Origin: Maridesulfovibrio sp.
GTDB taxonomy: Bacteria > Desulfobacterota > Desulfovibrionia > Desulfovibrionales > Desulfovibrionaceae
NCBI RefSeq assembly: GCF_963676065.1
Contig: NZ_OY780933.1
Span: forward strand, 2,520,122-2,584,121
Reading direction: 5' to 3'
DNA: 64,000 bases
The notes under the pieces were generated by a model. That model was given only the letters and a program-made list of their open reading frames with translations, was not told the DNA's origin and did not search any database. Of the stretch, positions 41,328-49,964 are shown piece by piece. Within the stretch, counting starts at the first letter, position 1, and every line of letters starts with the position of its first letter. The position numbers and the translations under genes are program-made.

Positions 41328-42647
41328 ATGGAAGATGGTCTGAAAATATTGTTGGTAGATGACAATGCCGTTAATCTTACCCTCCTGAAAAAACTGTTGA
41401 AAGAGGAAGGAGCAGAACTGTACTCTGCCCTGAATGGGGAAGAGGCGGTAGAGCTTTGTCAGAAAAATGATTTCGCTCTTATCTTGCTTGATGTCCAGAT
41501 GCCGGGAATGGATGGCTATGAAACTGCCCGCATCATAAAGGGAATAGTCGCATGCCGGCTGACTCCGATTATCTTTTTGACCGCGATCTATAAAGAACCT
41601 GCTTATGCCCGCCTGGGATATCAGGCCGGAGCTGTTGATTTTCTGACCCAACCTATTGATCCGTCTACGTTACGGGCTAAGGTTGGGATTTTTTTGGAGT
41701 TGAAAAGACAAAAAGACCGGCTGGAAAGGGAGATAGAGCAGCGCATCAAGACCGAGAGGGCTCTGCGTACTGCCGAGGAAAAGTACCGTAATATCTTTGA
41801 ACGAGCAGTTGAGGGGATATTTCGCTCCACTTTTGATGGCGACTTTGAGGCGGTTAATCCGGCTCTTGCGCGTATCTTGGGATACGATTCTACTGAAGAG
41901 GCCGTGGAAAAATTGCACACGAGCACTCTTTATAAGGATCCCGATGAACGGCGGGCTTTCCTTAAAAAACTGATGAAGGAAAAATCCCTCACCGATTATG
42001 AATTGCGTTTTAAACGCAAGGACGGTTCAATCATCTGGATTTCGGAAAGCTGTCGTTTGTTTGAAGAGGGTGGTGAATTTTATATTGAGGGCGTGGTAGA
42101 GGATATTACCAAGCGCAAGCTATGTGAACTGGAATTGCAGAAAAAGGCCACTCTAGATGCCCTGACCGGAATCCCGAACCGTTATCTTTTCTTTGATCGT
42201 CTGGCGAAATCCATTTCCAATGCCGGGCGTTACCGGGAAAAACTCGCGCTTCTTTTTATCGATCTAAATGACTTCAAGCAGGTGAACGATCTGTACGGAC
42301 ATCATATCGGTGATATGCTGCTCGGGAAAGTGGCATCACGGTTTAAATCAAGATTGAGATCGTCAGATACTTTTGCCCGGCTGGGCGGTGATGAATTCTG
42401 CGTTCTACTGGAGCGTCCATCGGACAAGGAAAACATTGCCCATGTTGCAGAAGAATTTATCAACTGTCTTGATAAACCTTTCAGGTTTGACGATATCTGC
42501 TGTTCTGTAGGGGCGTCCATAGGTATCAGTCTTTACCCCGAAAACGGATGCTGTGCTGAAGAGTTGGTAAAAAAAGCCGACTCGGCAATGTATCTGGTTA
42601 AAGAAAAACCTGACAAAAAATATTGTTTTTACTCCGGGGAAGCCTGA
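41328..42647 (+). CDS. Response regulator-PAS-GGDEF diguanylate cyclase
   Basis: The 439-aa cytoplasmic protein starts with a receiver domain (phospho-Asp D55 in LILLDVQMPG; acidic DD near 11-12), then PAS at about 150-265 and GGDEF at 275-435. The motif ARLGGDEFCVLLE has an RSSD inhibitory site five residues before it, so it is probably an active, product-inhibited cyclase. No partner histidine kinase is adjacent. The ribosome-binding site is weak (TGGA). Terminator follows. Confidence 0.9.
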   Translation: MEDGLKILLVDDNAVNLTLLKKLLKEEGAELYSALNGEEAVELCQKNDFALILLDVQMPGMDGYETARIIKGIVACRLTPIIFLTAIYKEPAYARLGYQAGAVDFLTQPIDPSTLRAKVGIFLELKRQKDRLEREIEQRIKTERALRTAEEKYRNIFERAVEGIFRSTFDGDFEAVNPALARILGYDSTEEAVEKLHTSTLYKDPDERRAFLKKLMKEKSLTDYELRFKRKDGSIIWISESCRLFEEGGEFYIEGVVEDITKRKLCELELQKKATLDALTGIPNRYLFFDRLAKSISNAGRYREKLALLFIDLNDFKQVNDLYGHHIGDMLLGKVASRFKSRLRSSDTFARLGGDEFCVLLERPSDKENIAHVAEEFINCLDKPFRFDDICCSVGASIGISLYPENGCCAEELVKKADSAMYLVKEKPDKKYCFYSGEA

Positions 42648-42697
42648 TTAGGTGAAAAAAAGGCTGTATCTTTTTTGCCCGCATTGAATTCGAGTTG

Positions 42698-42737
42698 AAG
42701 GTGTTTCTACCGCTTTAAGGTAGAAACACCTTTTTTT
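42698..42737 (+). terminator. Terminator of the response regulator gene
   Basis: AAGGTGTTTCTACC and GGTAGAAACACCTT form a 14-bp stem around a 7-nt loop, followed by TTTTT. Confidence 0.88.
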
Positions 42738-43062
42738 ATCAGCTGATTATAGTTGTATGAATGTTATATGTCAGCATTGTGTCAATTTGATACTACATTA
42801 ATAAATTATCGGCTTTGTGAAATATATTAATTGATCATATTCCTTGTGTGCTGTGCTTTTAGAGGGCCTGAATCTTTGTGTGTCGTAATAATTTTTATGT
42901 GCGCTATTGTGTCTGCTGAAAATTGTGTTATTAGTATGCCGAAAAATAAATTTACTTACCTCAATCGTTTTTAACAGACTGTATTTATAGTTAAACCGAT
43001 TGTGCAAAATTTAACTAACATGATTTAACAGTTCGGATAACGGCTAAATGTGGCAAGTCTCC
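42738..43062. other. AT-rich intergenic stretch upstream of the nuo promoter
   Basis: About 325 bp without a gene. It is AT-rich, has no accepted hairpin, and contains only short repeats; the nuo promoter begins right after it. Confidence 0.5.
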
Positions 43063-43093
43063 TTGACACAGGAATAAGCCGGTGGAATATAAT
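43063..43093 (+). promoter_or_regulatory. Promoter of the nuo operon
   Basis: Perfect hexamers TTGACA (43063-43068) and TATAAT (43088-43093), but separated by 19 nt instead of 17. A weaker alternative -10 GAATAT at 43085 gives 16 nt. The leader is about 100 nt before nuoA. Confidence 0.55.
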
Positions 43094-43202
43094 TTAGTCA
43101 AATATTTTTAGACTTTCTCTAATTGGGTTTTGCAATTTGATTTAATTTTGTTTAGTGGTTGTTCCGTGTTACTAATTTTCAAAACATAAGAGAGGTGCGA
43201 GA

Positions 43203-43580
43203 ATGGTTTTCAGTTGGCTTCAGTTTGCCATCTTTATGTTTTTGATAGGGGGACTTCTCTTTGCGGGAGGGCCTCTTATTTTGTCCGCCCTCGTTGCTCC
43301 ACGTGCCAAAGGCGGGGATATGGGCATGGCTTTTGAGTGCGGTATGAGGCCCCACGGCAGGGCATGGAATCAGTTCGGCATCAGCTATTATGTTTATGCC
43401 TTGTTGTTTCTAGCCTTTGACGTAGACGTCCTCTATCTTTTCCCGGTTTCCGTCTGGTATCCACAAACCGAAGGTATGTTTTACTTTGTTGAGGTTGCCG
43501 GATTCCTGTCTGTACTCGCTATCGCAATTATTTATTTCTGGAAAAAAGGAGTTTTCACATGGCCGAGAAAGATCTCCTGA
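43203..43580 (+). CDS. nuoA: NADH-quinone oxidoreductase subunit A
   Basis: The 125-aa membrane protein has three helices and the loop [23 protein letters not shown], which follows the NuoA pattern of an acidic residue and Cys in the matrix-side loop. It is part of the hydrophobic arm joint of complex I. GAGGTG lies before the ATG, and it overlaps nuoB by 22 nt. Confidence 0.93.
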   Translation: MVFSWLQFAIFMFLIGGLLFAGGPLILSALVAPRAKGGDMGMAFECGMRPHGRAWNQFGISYYVYALLFLAFDVDVLYLFPVSVWYPQTEGMFYFVEVAGFLSVLAIAIIYFWKKGVFTWPRKIS

Positions 43581-44098
43581 CTCCCGGCGGGCATATGGTC
43601 GAGGACGGTATCGTCCGTCTCGAACTTGCCGAAGACGCCATGAATATCTGCCGTTCGATGTCGCTCTGGCCCATGACTTTCGGTCTGGCCTGCTGTGCAA
43701 TTGAGATGATGGCGGTAGGGATGGCTCGATTCGATATGGCTCGTTTTGGGGCGGAGGTTTTCCGTCCCTCGGCACGTCAGGCCGACTTGATGATTGTTGC
43801 CGGGACGGTAACCAAGAAAATGGCGCCTGCTGTTGTTCGTCTATACGAGCAGATGCCTGCTCCAAAGTGGGTGCTGGCGCTGGGTAACTGTGCCATCTCC
43901 GGCGGTCCTTTCAAGTTCAAGGGACAGTACGGGATTGTAGAGGGTGTAGATAACCTCATTCCTGTTGATGTCTACGTTCCCGGATGCCCGCCCCGTCCCG
44001 AAGCCCTGCTCGAAGGTCTTTTCCAGATTCAGGAAAAGGTCACCGGTAAACGTTGGTGGCCCGTGCCCGAAGATTTAGAAAAGGAGCGTGCCAGATGA
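43559..44098 (+). CDS. nuoB: NADH-quinone oxidoreductase subunit B
   Basis: The 179-aa PSST subunit carries the N2 4Fe-4S cluster: C45 and C46 (GLACCAIEM), C111 (LGNCAISGG) and C143 (VPGCPPRPE). The N2 cluster is the immediate electron donor to quinone. Start ATG has AAAGGAG upstream inside nuoA. It overlaps nuoC by 4 nt (ATGA). Confidence 0.95.
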   Translation: MAEKDLLTPGGHMVEDGIVRLELAEDAMNICRSMSLWPMTFGLACCAIEMMAVGMARFDMARFGAEVFRPSARQADLMIVAGTVTKKMAPAVVRLYEQMPAPKWVLALGNCAISGGPFKFKGQYGIVEGVDNLIPVDVYVPGCPPRPEALLEGLFQIQEKVTGKRWWPVPEDLEKERAR

Positions 44099-44643
44099 TG
44101 GCGAGCAATAAAATGGACGGTCAACTAAGTCTTCCGGTAACCCCGCTTATGGTCTGTAAGGCAAACGCAGAAACTTCCGGGGTAACCATGAACGTCTTCC
44201 TCATGTCTGATGACATTATGCAGGCGGCGGAGGCTATGCTCAGTCAGGCTTACCACCTTGAAAGTATCGATGTGCTGGATGTGGCGGAAGGTTTTCTGGT
44301 CTCATATCACTATGCCCATTTCACCAAACCTGGTCGCATTGCGCACCGGGTGCTGGTCTGTCGTGATGAGGCTGAGCTGCCGTCTATCGCATCAATATAT
44401 CAGGGTGCGGACTGGCATGAACGCGAGTGCTTCGACTTTCATGGACTGAAGTTTTCCGGGCATCCCAATCTGCTGCCTTTGCTGCTTGACCCGGAAACTC
44501 CGAACGGGGTGCTGCTCAAGGACGAAAAGAGCCGGAAACCCCTGCGGGATATTCTTAATCCCGGTGAGACTCTTTTTAAAGGAGAGGGATTTACCCTCTT
44601 TGATGAAGAGCAGCCGGAAGCGGAAGAGGAGGCAGCATCATGA
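44095..44643 (+). CDS. nuoC: NADH-quinone oxidoreductase subunit C
   Basis: The 182-aa 30-kDa subunit of the quinone-reducing module has the core [25 protein letters not shown], followed by [11 protein letters not shown]. It is a stand-alone NuoC, not fused to NuoD. A GTG at 44053 is in frame, but GGAG before the ATG at 44095 (ATG-ATG) and the overlap with nuoB favour 44095. Confidence 0.92.
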   Translation: MMASNKMDGQLSLPVTPLMVCKANAETSGVTMNVFLMSDDIMQAAEAMLSQAYHLESIDVLDVAEGFLVSYHYAHFTKPGRIAHRVLVCRDEAELPSIASIYQGADWHERECFDFHGLKFSGHPNLLPLLLDPETPNGVLLKDEKSRKPLRDILNPGETLFKGEGFTLFDEEQPEAEEEAAS

Positions 44644-45791
44644 ACACATTTCCTGAAGGTGATTTTTACACCAACCATTTTGAGAAGGGTGCGGATGACA
44701 ACACCATGATTCTGAACATGGGGCCGCAGCATCCTTCCACCCACGGTGTCCTGCGGGTTATCCTTGAGCTTGACGGCGAATACATAGTGCGTGCCGAGCC
44801 TGTTCTGGGCTATCTGCACCGTATGCATGAAAAAATGGCCGAGGTAAAAAGCTGGGTCCAATTCATCCCCAATATGGGTCGGGTGGACTATCTGCATCCG
44901 CTGGCATGGAACCATGCCTACGTATGCGCGGTGGAGAAACTGGCCGGAATAGAAGTGCCTGAACGTGCGGAGTATATCCGGGTAATTCTTACTGAATTGA
45001 ACCGTATCTCCTCGCATCTGCTCTGGTGGGGCGCTTATCTGTTGGACCTCGGAGCATTTACTCCTATCATGTACGGTTTTGATGATCGTGAAATCATGAT
45101 GGACATGATGCAGAAAGCTACCGGGGCAAGGCTGACCTATAGTAACTTCCGTTTTGGCGGAGTTGTTCATGATCTTGATGACAGCTTTGCGGATGACTGC
45201 ACCGCTTTCATAAAGCGGCTGCGCGATCGGATGCCCATGTATAAAGATCTGGTCACCGACAATATCATTTTGCGTAAACGTATCGAAGAAATAGGTTATA
45301 TGGATGTGGATATGTGTAACCGCTACGGCGCGACCGGTCCTCTGATCCGTGGCGCGGGCGTTGAACATGATACCCGCAAAGCCGAACCCTATTCCATCTA
45401 TGATCGTTTTGATTGGAAGGTGCCGGTTTATTATGAAGCTGACGCCATGGCCCGATACATGGTGCGTATGGAAGAGATCGAGCAGAGTCTGAACATTGTG
45501 GAACAGGCTCTGGAGCAGATTCCGGAAGGCGAGCACATCATCAAAAAAGCTCCCAAGCCAACATGGAAGGCTCCGGCGGGCGAAGTGTACTTCAGCACTG
45601 AAGGCGCTCGCGGCAAGGTAGGAATCCATATAGTCAGTGACGGAAGTAAAACTCCGTACCGTATTAAACTGCGCGCCCCGGGATTTTCCAACCTTTCCCT
45701 CTTCGCGGAATGTGCAAAAGGGACAATGCTGGCTGATGCGGTTGCCATTCTCGGCAGTCTGGACATGGTAATCCCGGAAATCGACAGGTAG
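44640..45791 (+). CDS. nuoD: NADH-quinone oxidoreductase subunit D
   Basis: The 383-aa 49-kDa subunit resembles the [NiFe]-hydrogenase large subunit but lacks its metal ligands. It has NMGPQHPSTHGVLRVIL, GYLHRMHEKMAE and SHLLWWGAYLLDLGA. With NuoB it forms the quinone-reduction site. It overlaps nuoC by 4 nt. The length is a little short for NuoD. Confidence 0.94.
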   Translation: MNTFPEGDFYTNHFEKGADDNTMILNMGPQHPSTHGVLRVILELDGEYIVRAEPVLGYLHRMHEKMAEVKSWVQFIPNMGRVDYLHPLAWNHAYVCAVEKLAGIEVPERAEYIRVILTELNRISSHLLWWGAYLLDLGAFTPIMYGFDDREIMMDMMQKATGARLTYSNFRFGGVVHDLDDSFADDCTAFIKRLRDRMPMYKDLVTDNIILRKRIEEIGYMDVDMCNRYGATGPLIRGAGVEHDTRKAEPYSIYDRFDWKVPVYYEADAMARYMVRMEEIEQSLNIVEQALEQIPEGEHIIKKAPKPTWKAPAGEVYFSTEGARGKVGIHIVSDGSKTPYRIKLRAPGFSNLSLFAECAKGTMLADAVAILGSLDMVIPEIDR

Positions 45792-45804
45792 TCAGGAGCT
45801 TTTT

Positions 45805-46773
45805 ATGTCTCAAATTCCTGTAGAACTCGTTAAATTGCTCATCGCTCTGGTGGCAATTGCCGCCTTTGTGGGCTTGAACGGGCTGGTGCTGGTCTATCTT
45901 GAACGTAAAGTTGCAGGATTCGTACAGCGCAGACCCGGTCCTTACGAAGTGGGTCCGCAGGGGCTGCTGCAGCCGCTGGCCGACGCCGTTAAATTAATAG
46001 GTAAACAGCTTTTCACCCCCAAGGGTGCGGATAAGCTTCTTTTCTGGATGGCTCCGGTGCTTTCTTTCCTGCCGGTGCTTCTGCTTTTTATGCCGATCCC
46101 GTTCGGTCCGGTTGCAACCGGTATGGAAATGGATCTCGGTCTGTTGCTGATACTGGCATTCGCGGGCCTGAATGTTCTCGCCCTTTGTCTGGCGGGGTGG
46201 GGGTCTAACAACAAATGGGGGATTCTCGGCGCGGCAAGGGCTGTGGCACAGTCTGTTGCATATGAAATCCCGCTGTTGCTCTCGGTGTTGACCATCGCTT
46301 TTATGACCGGAACCTTGAACCTTAGCACTATTGTTGAGGGGCAGGGTGGATGGCCGTGGCAATGGAATGCATTTATACAGCCGCTGGCCTTTATCATTTA
46401 TTTCATAAGTGCTCTGGGTGAGACCAACCGCGCTCCCTTTGACCTTCCTGAAGCGGAAAGTGAATTGACCGCCGGTTTTCATACTGAATATTCAGGTATG
46501 GGATTTGGGCTTTTCTTCCTTGCTGAATACGCCAACATGATCGTTGTCTGTTCTGTTGCCGCGGCCCTTTTTCTGGGTGGCTGGCATGGACCTTTTTTTG
46601 ACGGCGCCTGGTGGTTCCTTGCCAAGGTTTACACCCTGCTGTTGGTTATGATCTGGCTGCGCTGGACTTATCCCCGTGTGCGGTTCGACCAGCTTCTGAA
46701 TATCAATTGGAAATGGCTCATGCCCTTGGCTCTGATAAATTTATTTATAACCGCTTTTGTGATGAAGATTTAG
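45805..46773 (+). CDS. nuoH: NADH-quinone oxidoreductase subunit H
   Basis: The 322-aa membrane subunit has about eight helices. It contains the loop VYLERKVAGFVQRRPGPYEVGPQGLLQ, quoted here by its start VYLERKVAGFVQRRPGP, and the ETNRAPFDLPEAESEL region near 210. Both are part of the quinone entry channel. It lies 13 nt after nuoD. Confidence 0.95.
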   Translation: MSQIPVELVKLLIALVAIAAFVGLNGLVLVYLERKVAGFVQRRPGPYEVGPQGLLQPLADAVKLIGKQLFTPKGADKLLFWMAPVLSFLPVLLLFMPIPFGPVATGMEMDLGLLLILAFAGLNVLALCLAGWGSNNKWGILGAARAVAQSVAYEIPLLLSVLTIAFMTGTLNLSTIVEGQGGWPWQWNAFIQPLAFIIYFISALGETNRAPFDLPEAESELTAGFHTEYSGMGFGLFFLAEYANMIVVCSVAAALFLGGWHGPFFDGAWWFLAKVYTLLLVMIWLRWTYPRVRFDQLLNINWKWLMPLALINLFITAFVMKI

Positions 46774-46783
46774 GGGGCGGAAG

Positions 46784-47374
46784 ATGAGTGCACTAAAAAA
46801 AATATGGGATGACTTGTCATCTCTGTGGTCCCTCATTGTGGGGCTTAAGGTCACGGGGAAAAACTTTGTCGATAAAAACGTGACCCTTCATTACCCGCGT
46901 GAAACTGTTACTTCCGGGCAGCTTGAAGGGTTCCGGGGACCGCTCGAACTGATCGGTAAACCCAAAGACCCGGCCAAGCCGAAATGTATTTCGTGCATGA
47001 TGTGTGTCACGGCCTGCCCGAGTAAATGCATTACCGTGGTCAAGTCTAAGGCTCCCAAGCCTACCGAAGCTGAACTGCAGGCTATGAAGGAAGCGGAAGA
47101 GCGGGGCGAAAAGGTCAAGAAACCCAAGGCTCCCAAAGAGCCTGCTAAATTTTTGTATGACTTTTCACTTTGTTCGCTGTGCGGATCATGTGTTGAAAAC
47201 TGTCCTGCAAAATCACTCAGATATTCATCAAATGTGTACCTGACTGTGACTGACCGCAAGGAGCTTAAAATGGATCTGCTGGCCAGACTGGCCGGACAGG
47301 CGGAAAAGGCAGCGGAATCCCCGAAGAATGTTGAAGCTGAAAAGGCTGAAAAAGAGGTGAGGACGGAATCATGA
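46784..47374 (+). CDS. nuoI: NADH-quinone oxidoreductase subunit I
   Basis: The 196-aa ferredoxin-like subunit has two 4Fe-4S motifs: C68-C71-C74-C78 (CISCMMCVTACPS) and C130-C133-C136-C140 (CSLCGSCVENC). The ~50-residue linker between them (82-129) is rich in Lys, Pro and Glu (KPTEAELQAMKEAEERGEK), longer than in typical NuoI. It could be the entry for an external electron carrier because NuoEFG are absent (inference). Its stop overlaps the nuoJ start (ATGATG). Confidence 0.92.
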   Translation: MSALKKIWDDLSSLWSLIVGLKVTGKNFVDKNVTLHYPRETVTSGQLEGFRGPLELIGKPKDPAKPKCISCMMCVTACPSKCITVVKSKAPKPTEAELQAMKEAEERGEKVKKPKAPKEPAKFLYDFSLCSLCGSCVENCPAKSLRYSSNVYLTVTDRKELKMDLLARLAGQAEKAAESPKNVEAEKAEKEVRTES

Positions 47375-47886
47375 TGGAAACGCTCGCTAAAATCGCTTTT
47401 GCTGTCTACACGCTGCTTATTCTCGGCGGCGGGTGTATTGCCGTGGGAGCGCACAGTCTGGTCCGGGCCATGGTAGGGCTTATTGCCTCGCTGCTCGGGG
47501 TTGCCGGGATGTATATGCTCATGGCCGCACCGTTTATGGCCTTTATGCAGATTCTCATCTACGTGGGGGCGGTATGTGTACTTATTTTCTTTGCCATTAT
47601 GCTTACGCAGGCGGATGCCCACGGTGTGGAATCCGGAAGTCGCAGGCCGGGTAAGTCCGCACTGTCGGCTCTGACTTTTATTGCTCCGGTTTTCGTGATT
47701 GGATTCATTCTGGTCAAATTCCAGCCTGCTTCCATTCATCTGCCAGTTGAGGTTCCGCTGGTTCATATCGGTAAGGGGCTCCTGGAAGACTTTCCGGTGG
47801 CTTTCGAGTTGATCTCGGTTGTTCTACTGGCAGCCATGGCCGGAGCTGTTCTGCTGGCTTTTGAAAAGAAAGGAGGTAAAGCATAA
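47371..47886 (+). CDS. nuoJ: NADH-quinone oxidoreductase subunit J
   Basis: The 171-aa membrane subunit has five helices, with MYMLMAAPFMAFMQILIYVGAVCVLIFF in helix 3 (start MYMLMAAPFMAFMQ). It completes the E-channel region with NuoA and NuoK. It overlaps nuoI by 4 nt and nuoK by 1 nt. Confidence 0.92.
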   Translation: MMETLAKIAFAVYTLLILGGGCIAVGAHSLVRAMVGLIASLLGVAGMYMLMAAPFMAFMQILIYVGAVCVLIFFAIMLTQADAHGVESGSRRPGKSALSALTFIAPVFVIGFILVKFQPASIHLPVEVPLVHIGKGLLEDFPVAFELISVVLLAAMAGAVLLAFEKKGGKA

Positions 47887-48194
47887 TGAGCCCTCTTTTA
47901 ATGTATCAAATGGTGGCACTTCTGCTGCTGGCTATCGGCCTATATGGGATTGTCTGGCGTAAATCGCTGGTGGGTATGCTCATATCCGTTGAGCTGATGC
48001 TCAATGGTGCGGGGCTGTCCATTGTTGCCGCCTCACAGCTTACCGAAGCTGGAAGCGCTGTGGGACAGATCGCCACACTCTTCGTTATGGGGCTGGCCGC
48101 TGCTGAAGCGACCCTTGTGCTGGCAATAATCATTGTGGTGGCAAAACGGTTTAAAACCGTTGAGACCGACGCAATAACAAGGTTGAAAGGGTAA
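47886..48194 (+). CDS. nuoK: NADH-quinone oxidoreductase subunit K
   Basis: The 102-aa protein has three helices. The conserved acidic residues lie in LVGMLISVELMLNGAGLSIV and in LAAAEATLVLAIIIVVAKRF. It is the MrpC-like, proton-translocating small subunit. GGAGGTAAA lies just before the TAATG overlap. Confidence 0.94.
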   Translation: MSPLLMYQMVALLLLAIGLYGIVWRKSLVGMLISVELMLNGAGLSIVAASQLTEAGSAVGQIATLFVMGLAAAEATLVLAIIIVVAKRFKTVETDAITRLKG

Positions 48195-48198
48195 CCGT

Positions 48199-49692
48199 AT
48201 GACAGTTAGCACTGAACTCATCACCAGCGCGCGAATTCTTGTTCCGCTCGGAATCACTCTTGTTGCTCCGTTCTTGATTTGGTTTTTCCGTGAGAATATC
48301 AACCGACGCGAGGCCGTATCGGTCTGGGCCGGAATACTGACCTTTATTTCAGTTGTTTCCATGGTCCCGGATGCTTTGGACGGCAAAATCGTAGAGTATA
48401 CCCTGTTCACCATCTTACCTGGTGTGAATGTCTCCTTTGCGGCGGACGGGCTGTCCTTCATTTTCGCCCTTATCGCCTCATTGCTCTGGGTGTTCGCAAC
48501 GAGTTACAATATCGGGTATATGCGTTCTCTGAACGAGCATGCCCAGACCCGGTATTATTTCTGCTTTGCGGTGGCCATTTTCGGAGCCATCGGAGTTGCC
48601 TTCTCGGCAAATATATTCACCCTCTATCTTTTCTACGAAGTTATTTCCGTGTTCACGTATCCGCTGGTTGCCCATCATCAGGACGATGAAGGTTTCAAGG
48701 GAGCACGTAAATACATGGTTTACCTGATGGGTACATCGAAACTTTTTCTGCTGCCGGCAATGGTTATGACCTATGTGCTCTGCGGAACTCTCGATTTCCA
48801 TCTCGGCGATGTGGCGCAGGGAATTTTCCCGGCGGACGCCGATCCCACATTGGTAACAGTTACCTACGTGTTATACATCGCCGGTCTGGCCAAGGCCGCG
48901 CTGATGCCGTTCCATAACTGGCTTCCTTCCGCCATGGTCGCGCCGACTCCGGTCTCCGCGTTGCTGCATGCTGTGGCGGTTGTTAAGGCCGGGGTCTTTT
49001 CCGTATCCCGGGTGATCCTTTCCGGATTCGGTGTTGATCTCATGGATAAACTGGGGCTGGGATTACCTACGGCGTATCTAGCGGCGTTCACCATTGTCAC
49101 CGCCTCGCTGATTGCCTTAACCAAGGATGATATCAAAGCAAGGCTAGCTTATTCAACGGTCAGTCAGCTTTCCTACATTATTATAGGTGTGGCCATGCTG
49201 ACCCCGGACGCAGTGCAGGGCGGTCTGATGCACATCGCTCACCACGCTTTTTCAAAAATCACGCTGTTTTTTGGTGCCGGTGCCATTTATGTGGCAACCC
49301 ACCTTAAAAAGATCAGCCTCATGGATGGTCTGGGCAGGCGAATGCCATGGACTTTCGGGGCCTTCGCCATTGCGACACTCTCCATGATCGGGGTTCCGCC
49401 GGCATGTGGATTCGCAACCAAATGGTATCTTGTGAAAGGCGCGGTTGGCATAGGACAGTGGGGACTTCTCATTGCCTTGCTTGCAAGTACTCTGCTCAAT
49501 GCCGGTTACTTCGCTCCCATCGTCTACCGGGCTTTCTTTAAAGCTCCTGCAGAGGGCGCCAATATTGAACAGTACAATGAAGCACCTCTGTGCATGGTTG
49601 TCCCGCTGTTCACCACGGCCCTGATTTCGATTTGGCTGGGGCTTTATCCCCAGACTTTTCTGAACTTCATCAACGTGTTCGGCAAATTCTAA
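48199..49692 (+). CDS. Antiporter-like complex I subunit, first NuoL/MrpD paralogue
   Basis: The 497-aa membrane protein has about 14 helices of the Mrp antiporter / NuoL-M-N type. Key lysines and glutamates are in LFYEVISVFTYPLV (Glu), AGLAKAALMPFHNWLPSAM (Lys) and HAVAVVKAGVFSVSRV. It is shorter than NuoL and has no obvious C-terminal lateral helix, so MrpD-like is the better label. It is one of four antiporter-like subunits here, against the usual three. Confidence 0.86.
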   Translation: MTVSTELITSARILVPLGITLVAPFLIWFFRENINRREAVSVWAGILTFISVVSMVPDALDGKIVEYTLFTILPGVNVSFAADGLSFIFALIASLLWVFATSYNIGYMRSLNEHAQTRYYFCFAVAIFGAIGVAFSANIFTLYLFYEVISVFTYPLVAHHQDDEGFKGARKYMVYLMGTSKLFLLPAMVMTYVLCGTLDFHLGDVAQGIFPADADPTLVTVTYVLYIAGLAKAALMPFHNWLPSAMVAPTPVSALLHAVAVVKAGVFSVSRVILSGFGVDLMDKLGLGLPTAYLAAFTIVTASLIALTKDDIKARLAYSTVSQLSYIIIGVAMLTPDAVQGGLMHIAHHAFSKITLFFGAGAIYVATHLKKISLMDGLGRRMPWTFGAFAIATLSMIGVPPACGFATKWYLVKGAVGIGQWGLLIALLASTLLNAGYFAPIVYRAFFKAPAEGANIEQYNEAPLCMVVPLFTTALISIWLGLYPQTFLNFINVFGKF

Positions 49693-49703
49693 GGAGAGCC
49701 GCC

Positions 49704-49964
49704 ATGAAAGAAAAACTTGGAAACTGGTTTGAAACCCAGCGCACGCAGAAAATGAAGTTCTGGAAGGTCCTCTTTGCTGCCTTCCTCGTAGTGCTGGTTG
49801 GACTAAATTTTTTCATCCACCCTCATCATGCAGAGTATCATTACGATATCTATCCCGGCTTCTGGGAGCTGTTCGCTCTTGGTGCGTCTGTGGGCATGGT
49901 TTTCCTGATGAAGGTACTTCTTCAACCCTTTCTTGTAGGACCGGAGGAAGATGATGACGTTTAA
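49704..49964 (+). CDS. Small two-helix membrane protein inside the nuo operon
   Basis: The 86-aa product has a charged N-terminus (MKEKLGNWFETQRTQKMKFW), a helix at about 20-37, the loop HPHHAEYHYDIYPGFWE and a second helix at about 52-70, ending EEDDDV. AAGGAG precedes the ATG at 49704, 9 nt after the previous stop. Its stop overlaps the next gene, so it is translationally coupled. I do not recognise it from canonical complex I; it could be an assembly or bridging factor for the extra antiporter-like subunit. Confidence 0.75.
   Translation: MKEKLGNWFETQRTQKMKFWKVLFAAFLVVLVGLNFFIHPHHAEYHYDIYPGFWELFALGASVGMVFLMKVLLQPFLVGPEEDDDV

Noticed and set aside
44439..45629. 396-codon minus-strand reading frame across nuoC/nuoD
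   Set aside because: It is antisense to conserved nuoD, has no ribosome-binding site and shows no recognisable domain. It arises from codon bias of the real gene.
46891..47766. 291-codon minus-strand frame across nuoI and nuoJ
   Set aside because: Antisense shadow of conserved subunits with no start signals.
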